Shown: positions 36,184 to 44,930, counted from the first letter of the stretch. The stretch: 64,000 bases of DNA from Streptomyces prunicolor NBRC 13075 (GCF_000367365.1 NZ_BARF01000029.1:1-64000); one strand, 5' to 3'. The notes: generated by a model not told the origin, from the sequence alone. A program made the numbers and translations.

Positions 36184-38916
36184 GTGCATACGGAAGTTCC
36201 TCAACGGATGACCAAGACGGGGGCTGTGGTGCAAACCGGGTTTGTCGACCGCGTGGAGCACATGGACGAGTTGCGTTCGCTGACGGCGGACTTGATCGCG
36301 GAGCGTGGTGGCCGGGCGATCGTGGTCGACGGTGCGTCGGGCATGGGCAAGTCGGCGCTGCTTCGGGCCTTTGAGGCAGAGGTTGGCTCCTCCCGCAGTC
36401 CAGGCGGGTGCCGCGTCGTGTCCGCGCGTTGTCAGCCGTCGATCGGATCGGGACTGCAGTACGGAGCGATCGTCGAGGTCCTCCTGCAGTTGGCCGCAGA
36501 CCAGGAGGTCAAACAGCCGGGTGTCATCCGCAGGCTGTTGAGCTTCACCGGTCAGGGTGTTGTCCGTTCCGCGCCGGAGGTGCTGTCCGCGATGGTGCCC
36601 GGACTGGGGGCGCTGTTCACCCTCGGCAAGGAGGTCGCGGAAGCGTCCCTCGCCTCGGGATCGATGCCGTTCGACAGCCTGCTGCCTTTCCAGCAGGGAG
36701 CGGCCGTACAGATCGTGGACGCCCTGCTGGCTCTCGTACGGCAGGGCCCGCCCACCGTCGTGCTCATCGACGACATCCAACACAGCGATCCCAGCAGCCT
36801 GTTGGTCCTCGACCGGTTGCTGCGGCGGCTGCCAGGAGAACCGTTCGGCCTCGTCCTCAGCCACACCACGGACGGCGCCTACGCCGACGGTCCTGGCTCG
36901 GCGGTCGAGGAACTGCTGCACGACTGGGCGAAGAGTGGCCTGCTGCGACGGCGGGCGCTGGCGGGCCTGCCACAGGACGCCGTCGCGGAGCTGGTGCGTT
37001 CCCGGCACCCCGAGGCTCCGCCGACTCTCCCGGAACAACTCAGCCGGCTGACCTCCGGCCACGCTGTCTTCGTCACCCTCTGTCTGGAGGAGTGGCGCCC
37101 GGACTCTGGGCCCGTCATCGAACTGCCCGGCAGTCTGTCGCGTGTAGTGGAGGACCGTCTCCGGCTCCTCACCGAGCCGGACCGTGAGCTGCTCACGATC
37201 GGGGCGACCCAGGGTGAGACGTTCTTGTCACGGACCGTCGCCGAGGTCAGCGGAGCGTCGCACGACGAAGTGATGGAGCGGCTACGACTCGTCGCCACCC
37301 GGCACCGGCTGATCCTGCCGGCGCAGCCTCCCGAATGGGCGCGAATGGACGCGTCCGACGGCTACCGGTTCGTACACAGTGCCCTGTGGGGTGTGGTGGT
37401 CAACCGGCAGACCCCACAGCAGATGAGGTCTCGGCACGCCCGTATCGCGGCGGCCCTCACCTCCGGCCCGGTGGACGGGATGCCGCTGGAACGCCGGCTG
37501 GAGATCGCCCGGCATCTCCGCGAGGGCGGTACTGAGTGTCTGCTCGCCTCGGCCGAGGTCCACTACGGGCTGGCCCGGGACGCGGCGATGGACGGACTCT
37601 CCTTCGCCGAGGCGGAACGGCACTGCGAAGAAGTGATCAAGGCGGTCCATGACCTGCCGCAGCAGGAGAGCCGGGACCGGTGGCTCATCCAGGCCGTGGA
37701 ACTGCTGCTGTCGTTGACCGAAGTGCGGTGGCGCGGCCAGCACCGGCCGGCCGGCGGGCCGGACATCGATGCCCTGGCCGCCGAGGCAGAAGCCGCGGCC
37801 AAGCGCTGTGGATCGCCCGGGCCGGCGATCCGTACGACGCTCCTGCGGGGCAAGACCCTGCTGGCGACCCAGGGCCTGGTGCCGTCGCTGGAGAAGTTGC
37901 GCGAGGCTGTCGAACTGGCCGAGCGGCACGGCGATCCGGTCGCCCTCTTCGTGGCCCGGGTCGAATACGGGCGGCAGGTCTCCAAGCGACGGCTCGCCGA
38001 CGGCCTGGCCCAACTGCTGGAGGCGGAGCGGATGTACGCCTCCGCCCCGCGCCTGGGCGACAGGGCCGACCCGGTTCTCCAGCACGCGCGCAACCTGGGA
38101 GAGATGCAACTCGGCATCACCCTCTTCGACAGTGGACACCTCAGCGACGCGCTGACCAGGCTGACCCGCTGCGTCCAGCGTCTGCGGGACGAACCGCTGA
38201 AGGCCGAGCTGCCCATAGCTCTCAATTACCTGGCGCAGGTACACACGGGCGTCGGCTCGTACCGGGACGCCGAGGAGGTTCTGCGCGAGGCTCTCGACTT
38301 CGAGGCCGGCCGGGGCGGTGACAGCGGCTGGCACGCCTACAACAAGGCACTGCTCGCCCACCTCCTCGTCCAACGGCCGGCAAGCCGTGACCAGGCCCTG
38401 GAGCTGATCGCCGACGCGTGGGCCGAGACGGAGCGGACCTGGTTGGCCAACCTCGTTCCCATCGTCCGCAACCTGTACGGAGAGATCCTGCTCCTCGCCT
38501 CGGACGCATCCGGGCAGTTCCTGGATCAGGCGGACCGCTTGGCGGTGACCACCTGTGTCGAGACCCGTCGCAGCGGCATGATCCGCAGCGAGATCGCCGC
38601 GCACTCCCTGCGCAGCCGCGTCCTGCTTCGGCAGGGCGACACGGCAGGTGCCCTGGACCAGGCCCGACAGGCGGTTCGCATCCTCGACGAGGTCGGGGAC
38701 ATGCCCGCTCTCCGCACGGAGGAGGTCCTGTACAGGTCTGCCGTGGTGCAGGCCGCTGGGGGAGTACGTACCGAAGCGCTCGCACTCCTCGACCGGGCCC
38801 GGCGCGAGGTCGCCCGCAAGGCGGACATGATCACCGACGACTCACTGCGCGATCGATTCCTCACGCAGGTCCCGCTCAACAGCGCCATCCTCGACGGCGA
38901 AGGGATCGGTCAGTGA
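36184..38916 (+). CDS. Large STAND-type ATPase with C-terminal helical repeats
   Basis: 910 aa from a GTG at 36184; an ATG at 36208 is equally possible, as no clear ribosome binding site marks either. Walker A is DGASGMGKSALLRAF near residues 49-57 and Walker B is VVLIDDIQHSDPSS near 195. The architecture resembles the ATPase half of LuxR LAL regulators, but no helix-turn-helix is found at the C-terminus; instead the last 450 residues are TPR-like. It could be a signal-transducing or defence-type STAND protein. Its 3' neighbour is a frameshifted QueD-like gene 55 bp downstream, perhaps once co-transcribed. Confidence 0.75.
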   Translation: MHTEVPQRMTKTGAVVQTGFVDRVEHMDELRSLTADLIAERGGRAIVVDGASGMGKSALLRAFEAEVGSSRSPGGCRVVSARCQPSIGSGLQYGAIVEVLLQLAADQEVKQPGVIRRLLSFTGQGVVRSAPEVLSAMVPGLGALFTLGKEVAEASLASGSMPFDSLLPFQQGAAVQIVDALLALVRQGPPTVVLIDDIQHSDPSSLLVLDRLLRRLPGEPFGLVLSHTTDGAYADGPGSAVEELLHDWAKSGLLRRRALAGLPQDAVAELVRSRHPEAPPTLPEQLSRLTSGHAVFVTLCLEEWRPDSGPVIELPGSLSRVVEDRLRLLTEPDRELLTIGATQGETFLSRTVAEVSGASHDEVMERLRLVATRHRLILPAQPPEWARMDASDGYRFVHSALWGVVVNRQTPQQMRSRHARIAAALTSGPVDGMPLERRLEIARHLREGGTECLLASAEVHYGLARDAAMDGLSFAEAERHCEEVIKAVHDLPQQESRDRWLIQAVELLLSLTEVRWRGQHRPAGGPDIDALAAEAEAAAKRCGSPGPAIRTTLLRGKTLLATQGLVPSLEKLREAVELAERHGDPVALFVARVEYGRQVSKRRLADGLAQLLEAERMYASAPRLGDRADPVLQHARNLGEMQLGITLFDSGHLSDALTRLTRCVQRLRDEPLKAELPIALNYLAQVHTGVGSYRDAEEVLREALDFEAGRGGDSGWHAYNKALLAHLLVQRPASRDQALELIADAWAETERTWLANLVPIVRNLYGEILLLASDASGQFLDQADRLAVTTCVETRRSGMIRSEIAAHSLRSRVLLRQGDTAGALDQARQAVRILDEVGDMPALRTEEVLYRSAVVQAAGGVRTEALALLDRARREVARKADMITDDSLRDRFLTQVPLNSAILDGEGIGQ

Positions 38917-38971
38917 CCAGGGAGGACGGTCGACGAGGGGTCATGCCGGCAGGTGGCAGACTGGAACCGCC

Positions 38972-39344
38972 ATGCTGACCATCACCAAGGAGTTCCACTT
39001 CTCGGCCAGCCATGTCCTCGACCGGCTCCCGAGCTGGCACCCCTGCGCCCGCATGCACGGCCACAACTACATCGTCGTACTGGAACTGTCCGCGCCCCTG
39101 GAAGACCTCACCGAGGCCGGATTCGTCCGTGACTATCGCGAACTCGATGCCTTCAAGAAATGGATGGACGAGACCCTCGACCACCGTCACCTCAATGAGG
39201 CGATGGGGGGGGGGTATCTCGCCCTCGGCCGAGAATCTGGCCGTATGGATCTTCGACCTCTGGACCGACCGTTTCCCGGAACTGACAGCGGTCAAGGTCT
39301 CCGAGACCCTCAAGACATGGGCGGAGTACCGGCCGTCGCGATGA
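38972..39344 (+). pseudogene. 6-carboxytetrahydropterin synthase (QueD/PTPS) gene frameshifted at a G-run
   Basis: The first frame encodes the zinc-binding HFSASH and HGHNY motifs, the catalytic Cys in WHPCARMHG, and DHRHLNEAM. A run of ten G at 39205-39214 then shifts the frame; the rest of the domain (ISPSAENLAVWIFDLW and SETLKTWAEYRPSR) reads in the +1 frame and stops at 39344. One G fewer would restore a normal protein of about 123 aa. It could be a phase-variable, decayed or mis-sequenced gene. QueC, QueE and other 7-deazapurine genes are not in the window. Confidence 0.85.
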
Positions 39345-39407
39345 AGGGCGAGTACCCCTCCCCGCGCTCCGTGTGCGGAGGCAGGCTGGCGGACGCACGC
39401 TGAAGCC

Positions 39408-39701
39408 ATGAACAGCCGGATCCCGCCAGGCCCTCCGAACGGGCCACTGCAGCCCCCGGGCCACGGCGACAGCACCCGGTCGGAGCCACGTCCCGCGCGC
39501 CCCCACTGGAAGATCCTCACCCATGCGGGCGCGGCTCTCGTCGGTCTCTTCGTCGGCGTGCCGATCGGCGTCACGAGCAACTCCAGCACCAACAAAACAG
39601 CCCCTTCAGCGGCGGTCACCGTGACAGCGACCACCATTCGCGAGGCCACCGACAAGGCGTTCACCACCACCGGCTGCAAAGCCTGGAAGAAGATCAGCTA
39701 G
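39408..39701 (+). CDS. Small membrane-anchored hypothetical protein
   Basis: 97 aa with a Pro-rich cytoplasmic N-terminus, one membrane helix near residues 37-58 (LTHAGAALVGLFVGVPIGV), and a Thr/Ala-rich outer tail ending in GCKAWKKIS. No recognised domain. The short tail suggests it may be a trimmed version of longer Thr-rich lipoprotein-like or secreted proteins. Weak ribosome binding site. Confidence 0.45.
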   Translation: MNSRIPPGPPNGPLQPPGHGDSTRSEPRPARPHWKILTHAGAALVGLFVGVPIGVTSNSSTNKTAPSAAVTVTATTIREATDKAFTTTGCKAWKKIS

Positions 39702-39864
39702 CAACCAGAACGAGTTCTCCGTCCTCTGATGGGACCCTGGGCACGAGGTGTGGCCACCCGAGAAGAAGCACACCTGACTGCGTCCGCACACCGGCTGTGC
39801 GCCCGCTCGTCGTCGCCCTCTCACAGGTTCGAGCCCCGCTCCCCATGCTGGCGGGCTTGAATTT

Positions 39865-39987
39865 GAACCCTGGGTTCTCAAGTCCACTTGCATCAGCGCA
39901 ACGAGCCCGTAACTGAGGTAAATACAAGGTCAGCGAGCCTGTGCCCCCACTCAAGGAGACTTGAAAACGGGAGCTAACTTTTCAAGT
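39865..39987 (+). promoter_or_regulatory. Cluster of palindromes upstream of the Fic gene
   Basis: Four inverted repeats precede the Fic start: GAACCCTGGGTTC (39865-39877), CAAGTCCACTTG (39879-39890), TCAAGGAGACTTGA (39952) and ACTTGAAAA...TTTTCAAGT (arms 39959-39967 and 39979-39987). The last three share CAAG/CTTG half-sites, as expected for an operator bound by one regulator. This 309-bp gap (39702-40010) also contains GGTTCGAGCCCC near 39827, resembling a tRNA T-arm. Confidence 0.6.
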
Positions 39988-40010
39988 TTTTGCCGCTAAA
40001 GTTGAATTTC

Positions 40011-41186
40011 ATGGAGACCTCTAGCCTCGCGCAGTCGCCCATCGGCTCCCTCGTTCCCATCACTGGGTTCGATCCGCGCAACCAGCGCGAGTACAAAGCG
40101 CACGCCTTCCTCCCCGACCCGCTTCCGGATGAAGTGGTGCTGAGTGCCAAGACCTACATGGCTGTGACCCGGGCCACGAGCATGGTCGCTCGCGCCGACC
40201 AGGCCGTGACCCAACTTCCCAACCCTGATCTGCTGGCGCGACTGGCGCTCCGCCGCGAGGCTCTCAGCACCTCTGCCATCGAAGGCACCTACGCGGCGAT
40301 GGAAGACGTCCTCAAGGCCGACTTCGAGGATGTGTCCAGCATCAGCCCAGAGGTCGCCGAGATTCAGAACTACGTCAGAGCCGCAGAGGCTGCAACCGAA
40401 TGGATCAAGGATCGTCCCGTCACGATCTCCTTGCTGGAACACCTGCAGGGCATCCTCGTACGGGGGACCTCCAGTGACACCAGCCAGGCCGGCCATGTAC
40501 GCACCACGGATGTGTTCATCGGCTCCAAGACTGCCCGTGTCGAGGATGCCCGCTTCATCCCCTGCCCTCATGGCCTTCACCTGCGAGACGGGCTGCTCCA
40601 ATGGGAAGGCTGGATCAACAAGTCAAGTGATGACATGCCGCTCTTGGTGCGTATGGCAATCGGCCACTACCAGTTCGAGACGCTGCACCCCTTCAATGAT
40701 GGGAACGGCCGCCTAGGCAGGCTCGTCGCGATGCTTCAGCTGATGTCCGCCGGAGAGCTCGCGCTTCACGTCATCGCACTGTCACCTTGGCTGGAGGCAC
40801 GGCGTACGGCCTACCAGGAGCAGCTCTTCGAAGTCAGCGCTACAGGAGACTTCGAGCCATGGATCAACTTCTTCTGTGAGGCGGTCACCGCGCAGGCCAG
40901 AGAAGCGGTCGAGCGGGTCGGAACGCTCGTCAACCTGAAGAAAGGCATGCTCGACACTCTCCACCAGGCAGGCTCCAAGGGCATCACCCGACGCATCGTC
41001 GAGGATCTGGTCGGCTACCCCATGCTCACGATCACCTCTGCCGCCGAGCAGTACTCCGTTAGTTACCAGGCGGCGAGCAACGCAGTGAACAGACTCGTCA
41101 GCCTTGGCCTGCTTCGCCAGTTCTCTGAAGGAAAGTACGGCCGAATCTTCATCAACGATGCCGTGCTGCAGGTCTTGGTTGGTTGA
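40011..41186 (+). CDS. Fic domain protein (class II AMPylator-like)
   Basis: About 391 aa from the ATG at 40011. The catalytic loop HPFNDGNGRLGR is intact and matches the adenylyltransferase consensus. An inhibitory helix motif in LSTSAIEGTYAAMED occurs N-terminal to the Fic core, giving a self-inhibited class II enzyme. The N-terminus (about residues 1-70) is the Fic/DOC leading domain, and a winged helix closes the protein (ITSAAEQYSVSYQAASNAVN), which could bind DNA. It would transfer AMP to target proteins. Base composition is less GC-rich than neighbouring genes, consistent with transfer. No separate antitoxin gene adjoins it. Confidence 0.9.
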   Translation: METSSLAQSPIGSLVPITGFDPRNQREYKAHAFLPDPLPDEVVLSAKTYMAVTRATSMVARADQAVTQLPNPDLLARLALRREALSTSAIEGTYAAMEDVLKADFEDVSSISPEVAEIQNYVRAAEAATEWIKDRPVTISLLEHLQGILVRGTSSDTSQAGHVRTTDVFIGSKTARVEDARFIPCPHGLHLRDGLLQWEGWINKSSDDMPLLVRMAIGHYQFETLHPFNDGNGRLGRLVAMLQLMSAGELALHVIALSPWLEARRTAYQEQLFEVSATGDFEPWINFFCEAVTAQAREAVERVGTLVNLKKGMLDTLHQAGSKGITRRIVEDLVGYPMLTITSAAEQYSVSYQAASNAVNRLVSLGLLRQFSEGKYGRIFINDAVLQVLVG

Positions 41187-41522
41187 ACTATCTGGCTGGT
41201 CGGGACAGCCCGGACGCTGCCACATACGCCTGAAGGCGTTCCCGTTCCCGGCCCGACGCAGGAACTCCGCGATGTCCTGCAGCCCGTACGCCCGGCCGCA
41301 GGCAGTCAACATCCGCACCCATCCGCGCGGACGGCGGCTCCGAATCAGAGGTGAGGGACACGGAGCGGTGCCCTTGCCCGTCGCCCGGCTGTGGCTGGGA
41401 CGCTCCAGCCGGGCGACGAGAGACGTGCACCCGACCGGGTCGCAACCCGGCCGTACGCCTCCCCTGAAAGTCGCCGGCGCGGCATGCTCGCCCCCTGCCA
41501 GCAACTGGTCTCAGGGGGCAGG
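41187..41522. other. Gene-poor stretch after the Fic gene
   Basis: No reliable gene. On the minus strand, around 41200-41350, the translation includes CGRAYGLQDIAEFLRRAGNG, which looks protein-like but lacks a start, ribosome binding site or full domain; it may be the remnant of a gene. The last 33 bp form a hairpin over the next ribosome binding site, given separately. Confidence 0.5.
41490..41519 (+). promoter_or_regulatory. Hairpin masking a ribosome binding site
   Basis: GCCCCCTG (41490-41497) pairs with CAGGGGGC (41512-41519), which is the ribosome binding region of the small gene starting at 41523. When folded, translation should be reduced. A simple structural coincidence is possible. 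Confidence 0.4.
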
Positions 41523-41774
41523 GTGTCGAGCTACAGCGACGTGCAGAAGGCCGTACGCGTCGAGAAGTTCCGGATCTGGTTCGCGTGGGTGTCCGGCGGC
41601 ATCATCATGTTGATCATCGCCAACGGCACCAAGAACATCGCGATCCTCGGCATCATCACCGAGGTGCTGTTCCTCGTCGGCGGTGTCCTCTTCACGATCA
41701 CCGCGGTGCGCATGACGAACGTCCTCAACCGCAAGGCCGAGGCAGCCCGCAGGGAAGTACTCGGCGACCTGTAG
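41523..41774 (+). CDS. Small two-helix membrane protein
   Basis: 83 aa from the GTG at 41523 with AGGGGG upstream. Two membrane helices are evident (FRIWFAWVSGGIIMLIIANG and ILGIITEVLFLVGGVLFTIT) with a charged C-terminus NRKAEAARREVLGDL. No family recognised. It lies between the Fic gene and the decayed DUF6879 locus. Confidence 0.65.
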   Translation: MSSYSDVQKAVRVEKFRIWFAWVSGGIIMLIIANGTKNIAILGIITEVLFLVGGVLFTITAVRMTNVLNRKAEAARREVLGDL

Positions 41775-41936
41775 ACACAGTGCCCGACCTCCAGGGGCAT
41801 GTTGGCGACACCGATTGCACGCAACCTCCTACGCAGTCGAATGCCTCCGCGCAATTCTCCTCAATCTCCCTGCGCGGTGCCTCCCATCCGGCCCCTCCTG
41901 GGCACTCAACCCACGGGCACCAGAGGGAGCTTGGCC

Positions 41937-42053
41937 ATGGCCTGCATCGTCATGGACGCGGAGGACATCGCGCTGCTGCGGAACGTCCTCGACGGCGAGT
42001 AGTTCGTCCGCATTCCGCGCGAACTGCTCACCCGCTTCGCCCCCAAGGAGTAG
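41937..42053 (+). pseudogene. Small ORF interrupted by an amber codon
   Basis: ATG with GGGAG upstream. After 21 codons (ending NVLDGE) the frame meets TAG at 42000-42002, then continues sensibly as FVRIPRELLTRFAPKE to a second TAG at 42053, just before the DUF6879 start. A Trp or Gln codon probably mutated to stop. Either a 21-aa peptide or a dead gene results. Confidence 0.55.
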
Positions 42054-42058
42054 ACGGC

Positions 42059-42620
42059 GTGCCGGAGTTCATCGACGACAGTACCTTCGGCACTCACTTC
42101 GAGACCTTCGAGCGCACAGCGTGGCGACTGGAGGCCCGTCGCGGTTACGCCTCCGATCGCCAGAGCGCGCACTGGGCACGTTGGAAGGCAGGCGAGGACG
42201 TCGGCCACGACCCGTCCAGCGCGTGGCGGGAGAACATCCAGCGCCGGACGACAGCGGGGAAGCGGATCGAGCGCATCCGCCTCGTCGAGGACCCGCCCAC
42301 CGAGGGACAACTGTTCCTTCTCGCCCCGGCTCCGAGCAACGAGACGGCTGGCGAGGACATGCGGAACATGTGGTGTGCGGACGCCAACCGCCTCGGAGGA
42401 CCGACGGTCGACTTCTGGCTCTTCGGCGACCAGCCGCGCCCTGGTGCTCCACTTCGACGATGCTGACGAATACCTCGGCGCCGAGCTCGTTGAAGACCCC
42501 GTGTGCATCGCGGAGTTCATCCGGATCCGGGATGCCGCCTGGCCTCATGCGATCCGGCGCAGGGACTTCGCGGCGCAGTGGCTTCGAGTGTGTGAGCATC
42601 GACTACCAGCAGGCCCGTGA
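42059..42620 (+). pseudogene. Frameshifted DUF6879 protein gene
   Basis: GTG start with AAGGAG upstream. The first frame covers the domain from FGTHFETFERTAWRLEARRG through AGEDMRNMW to TVDFWLFGD; near 42430 the rest continues one base out of phase (RALVLHFDDADEYLGAELVE) to a stop at 42620. A one-base indel explains it. DUF6879 genes often accompany XRE regulators in Streptomyces, as here. Confidence 0.75.
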
Positions 42621-42822
42621 GGCGCTCGGTGCGCGGCTTCGTGAGCTGCGCACCGAGACCGGGCTGAACGGCAAGGGCTTCGCCGGACGCCTCGGCTGGC
42701 AGCGCTCGAAGGTTTCCCGCCTGGAGAACGGTAAGCAGACCGAGGTCGACGCCGAGACGTGGGCCCAAGGCGCTGAACGCCCCGACGTCGCAGACGAGTT
42801 GCGGTGCGCTTCATCGCCATGA
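42592..42822 (+). pseudogene. Truncated XRE regulator
   Basis: 76 aa from the GTG at 42592. The helix-turn-helix is intact (GLNGKGFAGRLGWQRSKVSR and LENGKQTEV), but the protein ends just after DVADEL, where relatives carry about 200 more residues of effector domain. It overlaps the end of the DUF6879 frame. This completes a decayed regulatory locus. Confidence 0.65.
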
Positions 42823-43004
42823 CGCGAGCGCGCGACCTCCTTTGGCTGGGCGGCATCCGTAGCTGAACGCGAGTTCGCGGAAAGTGTTGCGGAGGCCGGT
42901 CAGGGGCTGCTGCGCGGGTGTAGTCCGAGCCCGGGATCCTCGCCGGGTGATGCTGATCCTTTAGGCGATATTTGGTCGATCAGCTCCCTGGCCACCCAGG
43001 CAAA

Positions 43005-43031
43005 CGGCCCCGGACGGATAGTCCGAGGCCG
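43005..43031 (-). terminator. Hairpin downstream of tRNA-Arg
   Basis: CGGCCCCGGAC (43005-43015) pairs with GTCCGAGGCCG (43021-43031) with one mismatch, 55 bp beyond the tRNA 3' end. Probable tRNA terminator. The rest of the 263-bp gap (42823-43085) holds no gene. Confidence 0.45.
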
Positions 43032-43085
43032 GATGGAACGCCTCTCTGGGAGGAAGAATCACCAGGTCAGCGACATAAAACACTG

Positions 43086-43158
43086 TGCCCTCGGCAGGAT
43101 TCGAACCTGCGACACCGGCTTTAGGAGAGCCGTGCTCTATCCCCTGAGCTACGAAGGC
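43086..43158 (-). tRNA. tRNA-Arg (anticodon CCU)
   Basis: On the minus strand a full cloverleaf of 73 bases folds: acceptor GCCTTCG with CGAGGGC plus discriminator A, D-arm GCTC/GAGC, anticodon stem CGGCT/AGCCG with loop CTCCTAA (anticodon CCT), five-base variable loop, and T-arm GCAGG-TTCGAAT-CCTGC. CCA is not encoded. It reads AGG codons. Its 3' end faces the decayed accessory patch to the left. Confidence 0.97.
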
Positions 43159-43253
43159 GGGACCGATCGCCCCGGAAGGCGGTCCAGGACAGGGTAGCGG
43201 ATTTGGGCGGGACGCTTCGGTGGGGGAGGGCAAGGCAGGGATGGGCTCCCGGC

Positions 43254-44930
43254 TCAGGACGCCGACAGCCGTGTGAAGCGCCCCGCCACCCGCACGTCCG
43301 CCTCGATGGCGGTCGCCGTCGCGGTCAGCTCCGGCAGGATGTCCCGGACGTACTCCTCGACCGTCCGCCCGGTCACATGGGTCGCCGTGTTCAGGGCGGC
43401 CACCACCCGGCCCGTGCGGTCGCGGACCGGTACCGCGATCGAGCGCAGGCCCGCCTCCAGCTCCTCGTCGACCAGGGCGTAGCCCTGTGACCGGACCGTC
43501 TCCAGGGCGGCCTCCAACGCCACCGGATCCGTCAGCGTGCGAGGGGTCAGCGCACGCAGCTCACCCAGGTGCGGGCGTTCCGCCGGCGGTCTGTCCGCCA
43601 GCAGCACCCGCCCCAGTGCCGTCGCGTACGCCGGGAAACGTGTGCCGACCGCGATGTTCACACTCATCACCCGGCTCGTGGCGACCCGGGCCGTGTACTG
43701 GATGTCGCCGCCCACGAGGATCGCCAGGGACGCCGACTCGTGGATGCGCGAGGCGAGGGCGGTGAGGTGGGGGAGCGCCAGCTCGGGGAGGGTCGTACGG
43801 GAGAGGGGCGGGAAGCCGAGGGACAGGACCCGGGGGGTGAGGGCGAAACGGCGGTCGCCGGACGTGGCGATCAGGCCCAGGTGCTCGTACGTGATCAGCG
43901 CCCTGCGGGCCGTCGCCCGCGCCAGGCCCGTCGCCTGGGCGACCTCCGTCAGGGTCAGTTCGGCGCGGCCCTCGCCGAACGCCGTCAGGACCGTCAGACC
44001 GCGGGCCAGGGACTCCACGAACTCCCGGCCCAGTTCCTGTTTCGAGGCCCCCGTCCAGGTCGCGAGTCCGGAGGGGGCGGCGACGGGTTCCCCCTGGGAT
44101 GCCTCGCGCAGGTCCGCCGCCAGGTCCTCCTCCATCGTCCGTACCGCCGAACGCAGCCTCGGCAGAAGGGAGTTGCGCAGATCCTCCGCCGTGTGCCGGC
44201 TCGTGTGGCTCACGACGCTCGCCACGCACGCGATCGTGCCGGTACGCGGGTCCCGTACGGGCACGGACACCGCCACCAGCCCCGGTTCGATCAACTGGTC
44301 GTCCAACGCCCAGCCGTCCTGCCGCACTTGTACGGCCCACCGCTCGAAGTCGGGTCCCGGCGACGGCCGTTCGGGAACGGCCGGGAAGCCCTCGTCCCTC
44401 GGATCCGCAGCCCGCCGCTCCCGCCAGCGCCGCCACTCCCGCTCTGTCCACTCCGTCGCGAACAGCGGTCCCGGCGCGGTGCGTTCGGCCGGGAGCAGGT
44501 CGCCGATGCGGAAGCTGAGGGACATCGCGCGGCGGCGGGTCGCCTGGTGGATGAAGCGGATGCCGTCCCGGTCGGCGACCGCGAGCGACATCGACTCGTC
44601 CAGCTCGTCGGCGAGGGCGTCCGCGCGGGCGTCGAGGAGGGAGGGCAGGCGCAGGGCGGCCAGGTAGGCGTTGCCCAGTTCCATGATCCGAGGGGTGAGA
44701 ACCGCGTCCCGGCCGTCGAGACGGACGTACCCCATGCGCGCGAGCGTCGCGGTGATCCGGTCGACCGTGGAACGGGCGAGCCCGGTGGCCCGTTCGAGCC
44801 CGCTGAGGCTCAACATGCCACCCGCCTCGGTCAGTTGACGCACCACCGCGACCCCACGGATCAGCGGCGCGACCGCCTCGGCGGGCATGGGTTCGGCGAG
44901 CGGGCGGGCGTCGGCGGTGTCTGCGGGCAT
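43254..44930 (-). CDS. Tandem-duplicated IclR family regulator
   Basis: 558 aa, about twice the usual length; ATG with GGAGAATCG upstream. Each half is a complete IclR protein. Half 1 has the helix-turn-helix LSGLERATGLARSTVDRIT near residues 42-60 and an effector domain to about 275. Half 2 repeats this with LTEVAQATGLARATARRAL near 332 and an effector domain (SVNIAVGTRFPAYATALG), ending near 545 and closest to the PcaR/PobR type. Such fusions should form intramolecular dimers. Likely a regulator of aromatic or acid catabolism; its targets are not adjacent. Confidence 0.88.
   Translation of the reverse strand: MPADTADARPLAEPMPAEAVAPLIRGVAVVRQLTEAGGMLSLSGLERATGLARSTVDRITATLARMGYVRLDGRDAVLTPRIMELGNAYLAALRLPSLLDARADALADELDESMSLAVADRDGIRFIHQATRRRAMSLSFRIGDLLPAERTAPGPLFATEWTEREWRRWRERRAADPRDEGFPAVPERPSPGPDFERWAVQVRQDGWALDDQLIEPGLVAVSVPVRDPRTGTIACVASVVSHTSRHTAEDLRNSLLPRLRSAVRTMEEDLAADLREASQGEPVAAPSGLATWTGASKQELGREFVESLARGLTVLTAFGEGRAELTLTEVAQATGLARATARRALITYEHLGLIATSGDRRFALTPRVLSLGFPPLSRTTLPELALPHLTALASRIHESASLAILVGGDIQYTARVATSRVMSVNIAVGTRFPAYATALGRVLLADRPPAERPHLGELRALTPRTLTDPVALEAALETVRSQGYALVDEELEAGLRSIAVPVRDRTGRVVAALNTATHVTGRTVEEYVRDILPELTATATAIEADVRVAGRFTRLSAS

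Noticed and set aside
39815..39850. GGTTCGAGCCCC as a tRNA gene
   Set aside because: Only a T-arm-like piece; no acceptor, D-arm or anticodon arm can be folded around it.
41188..41445. Minus-strand frame containing LRRAG-like text
   Set aside because: No start or ribosome binding site and no full domain; kept only as a possible gene remnant.
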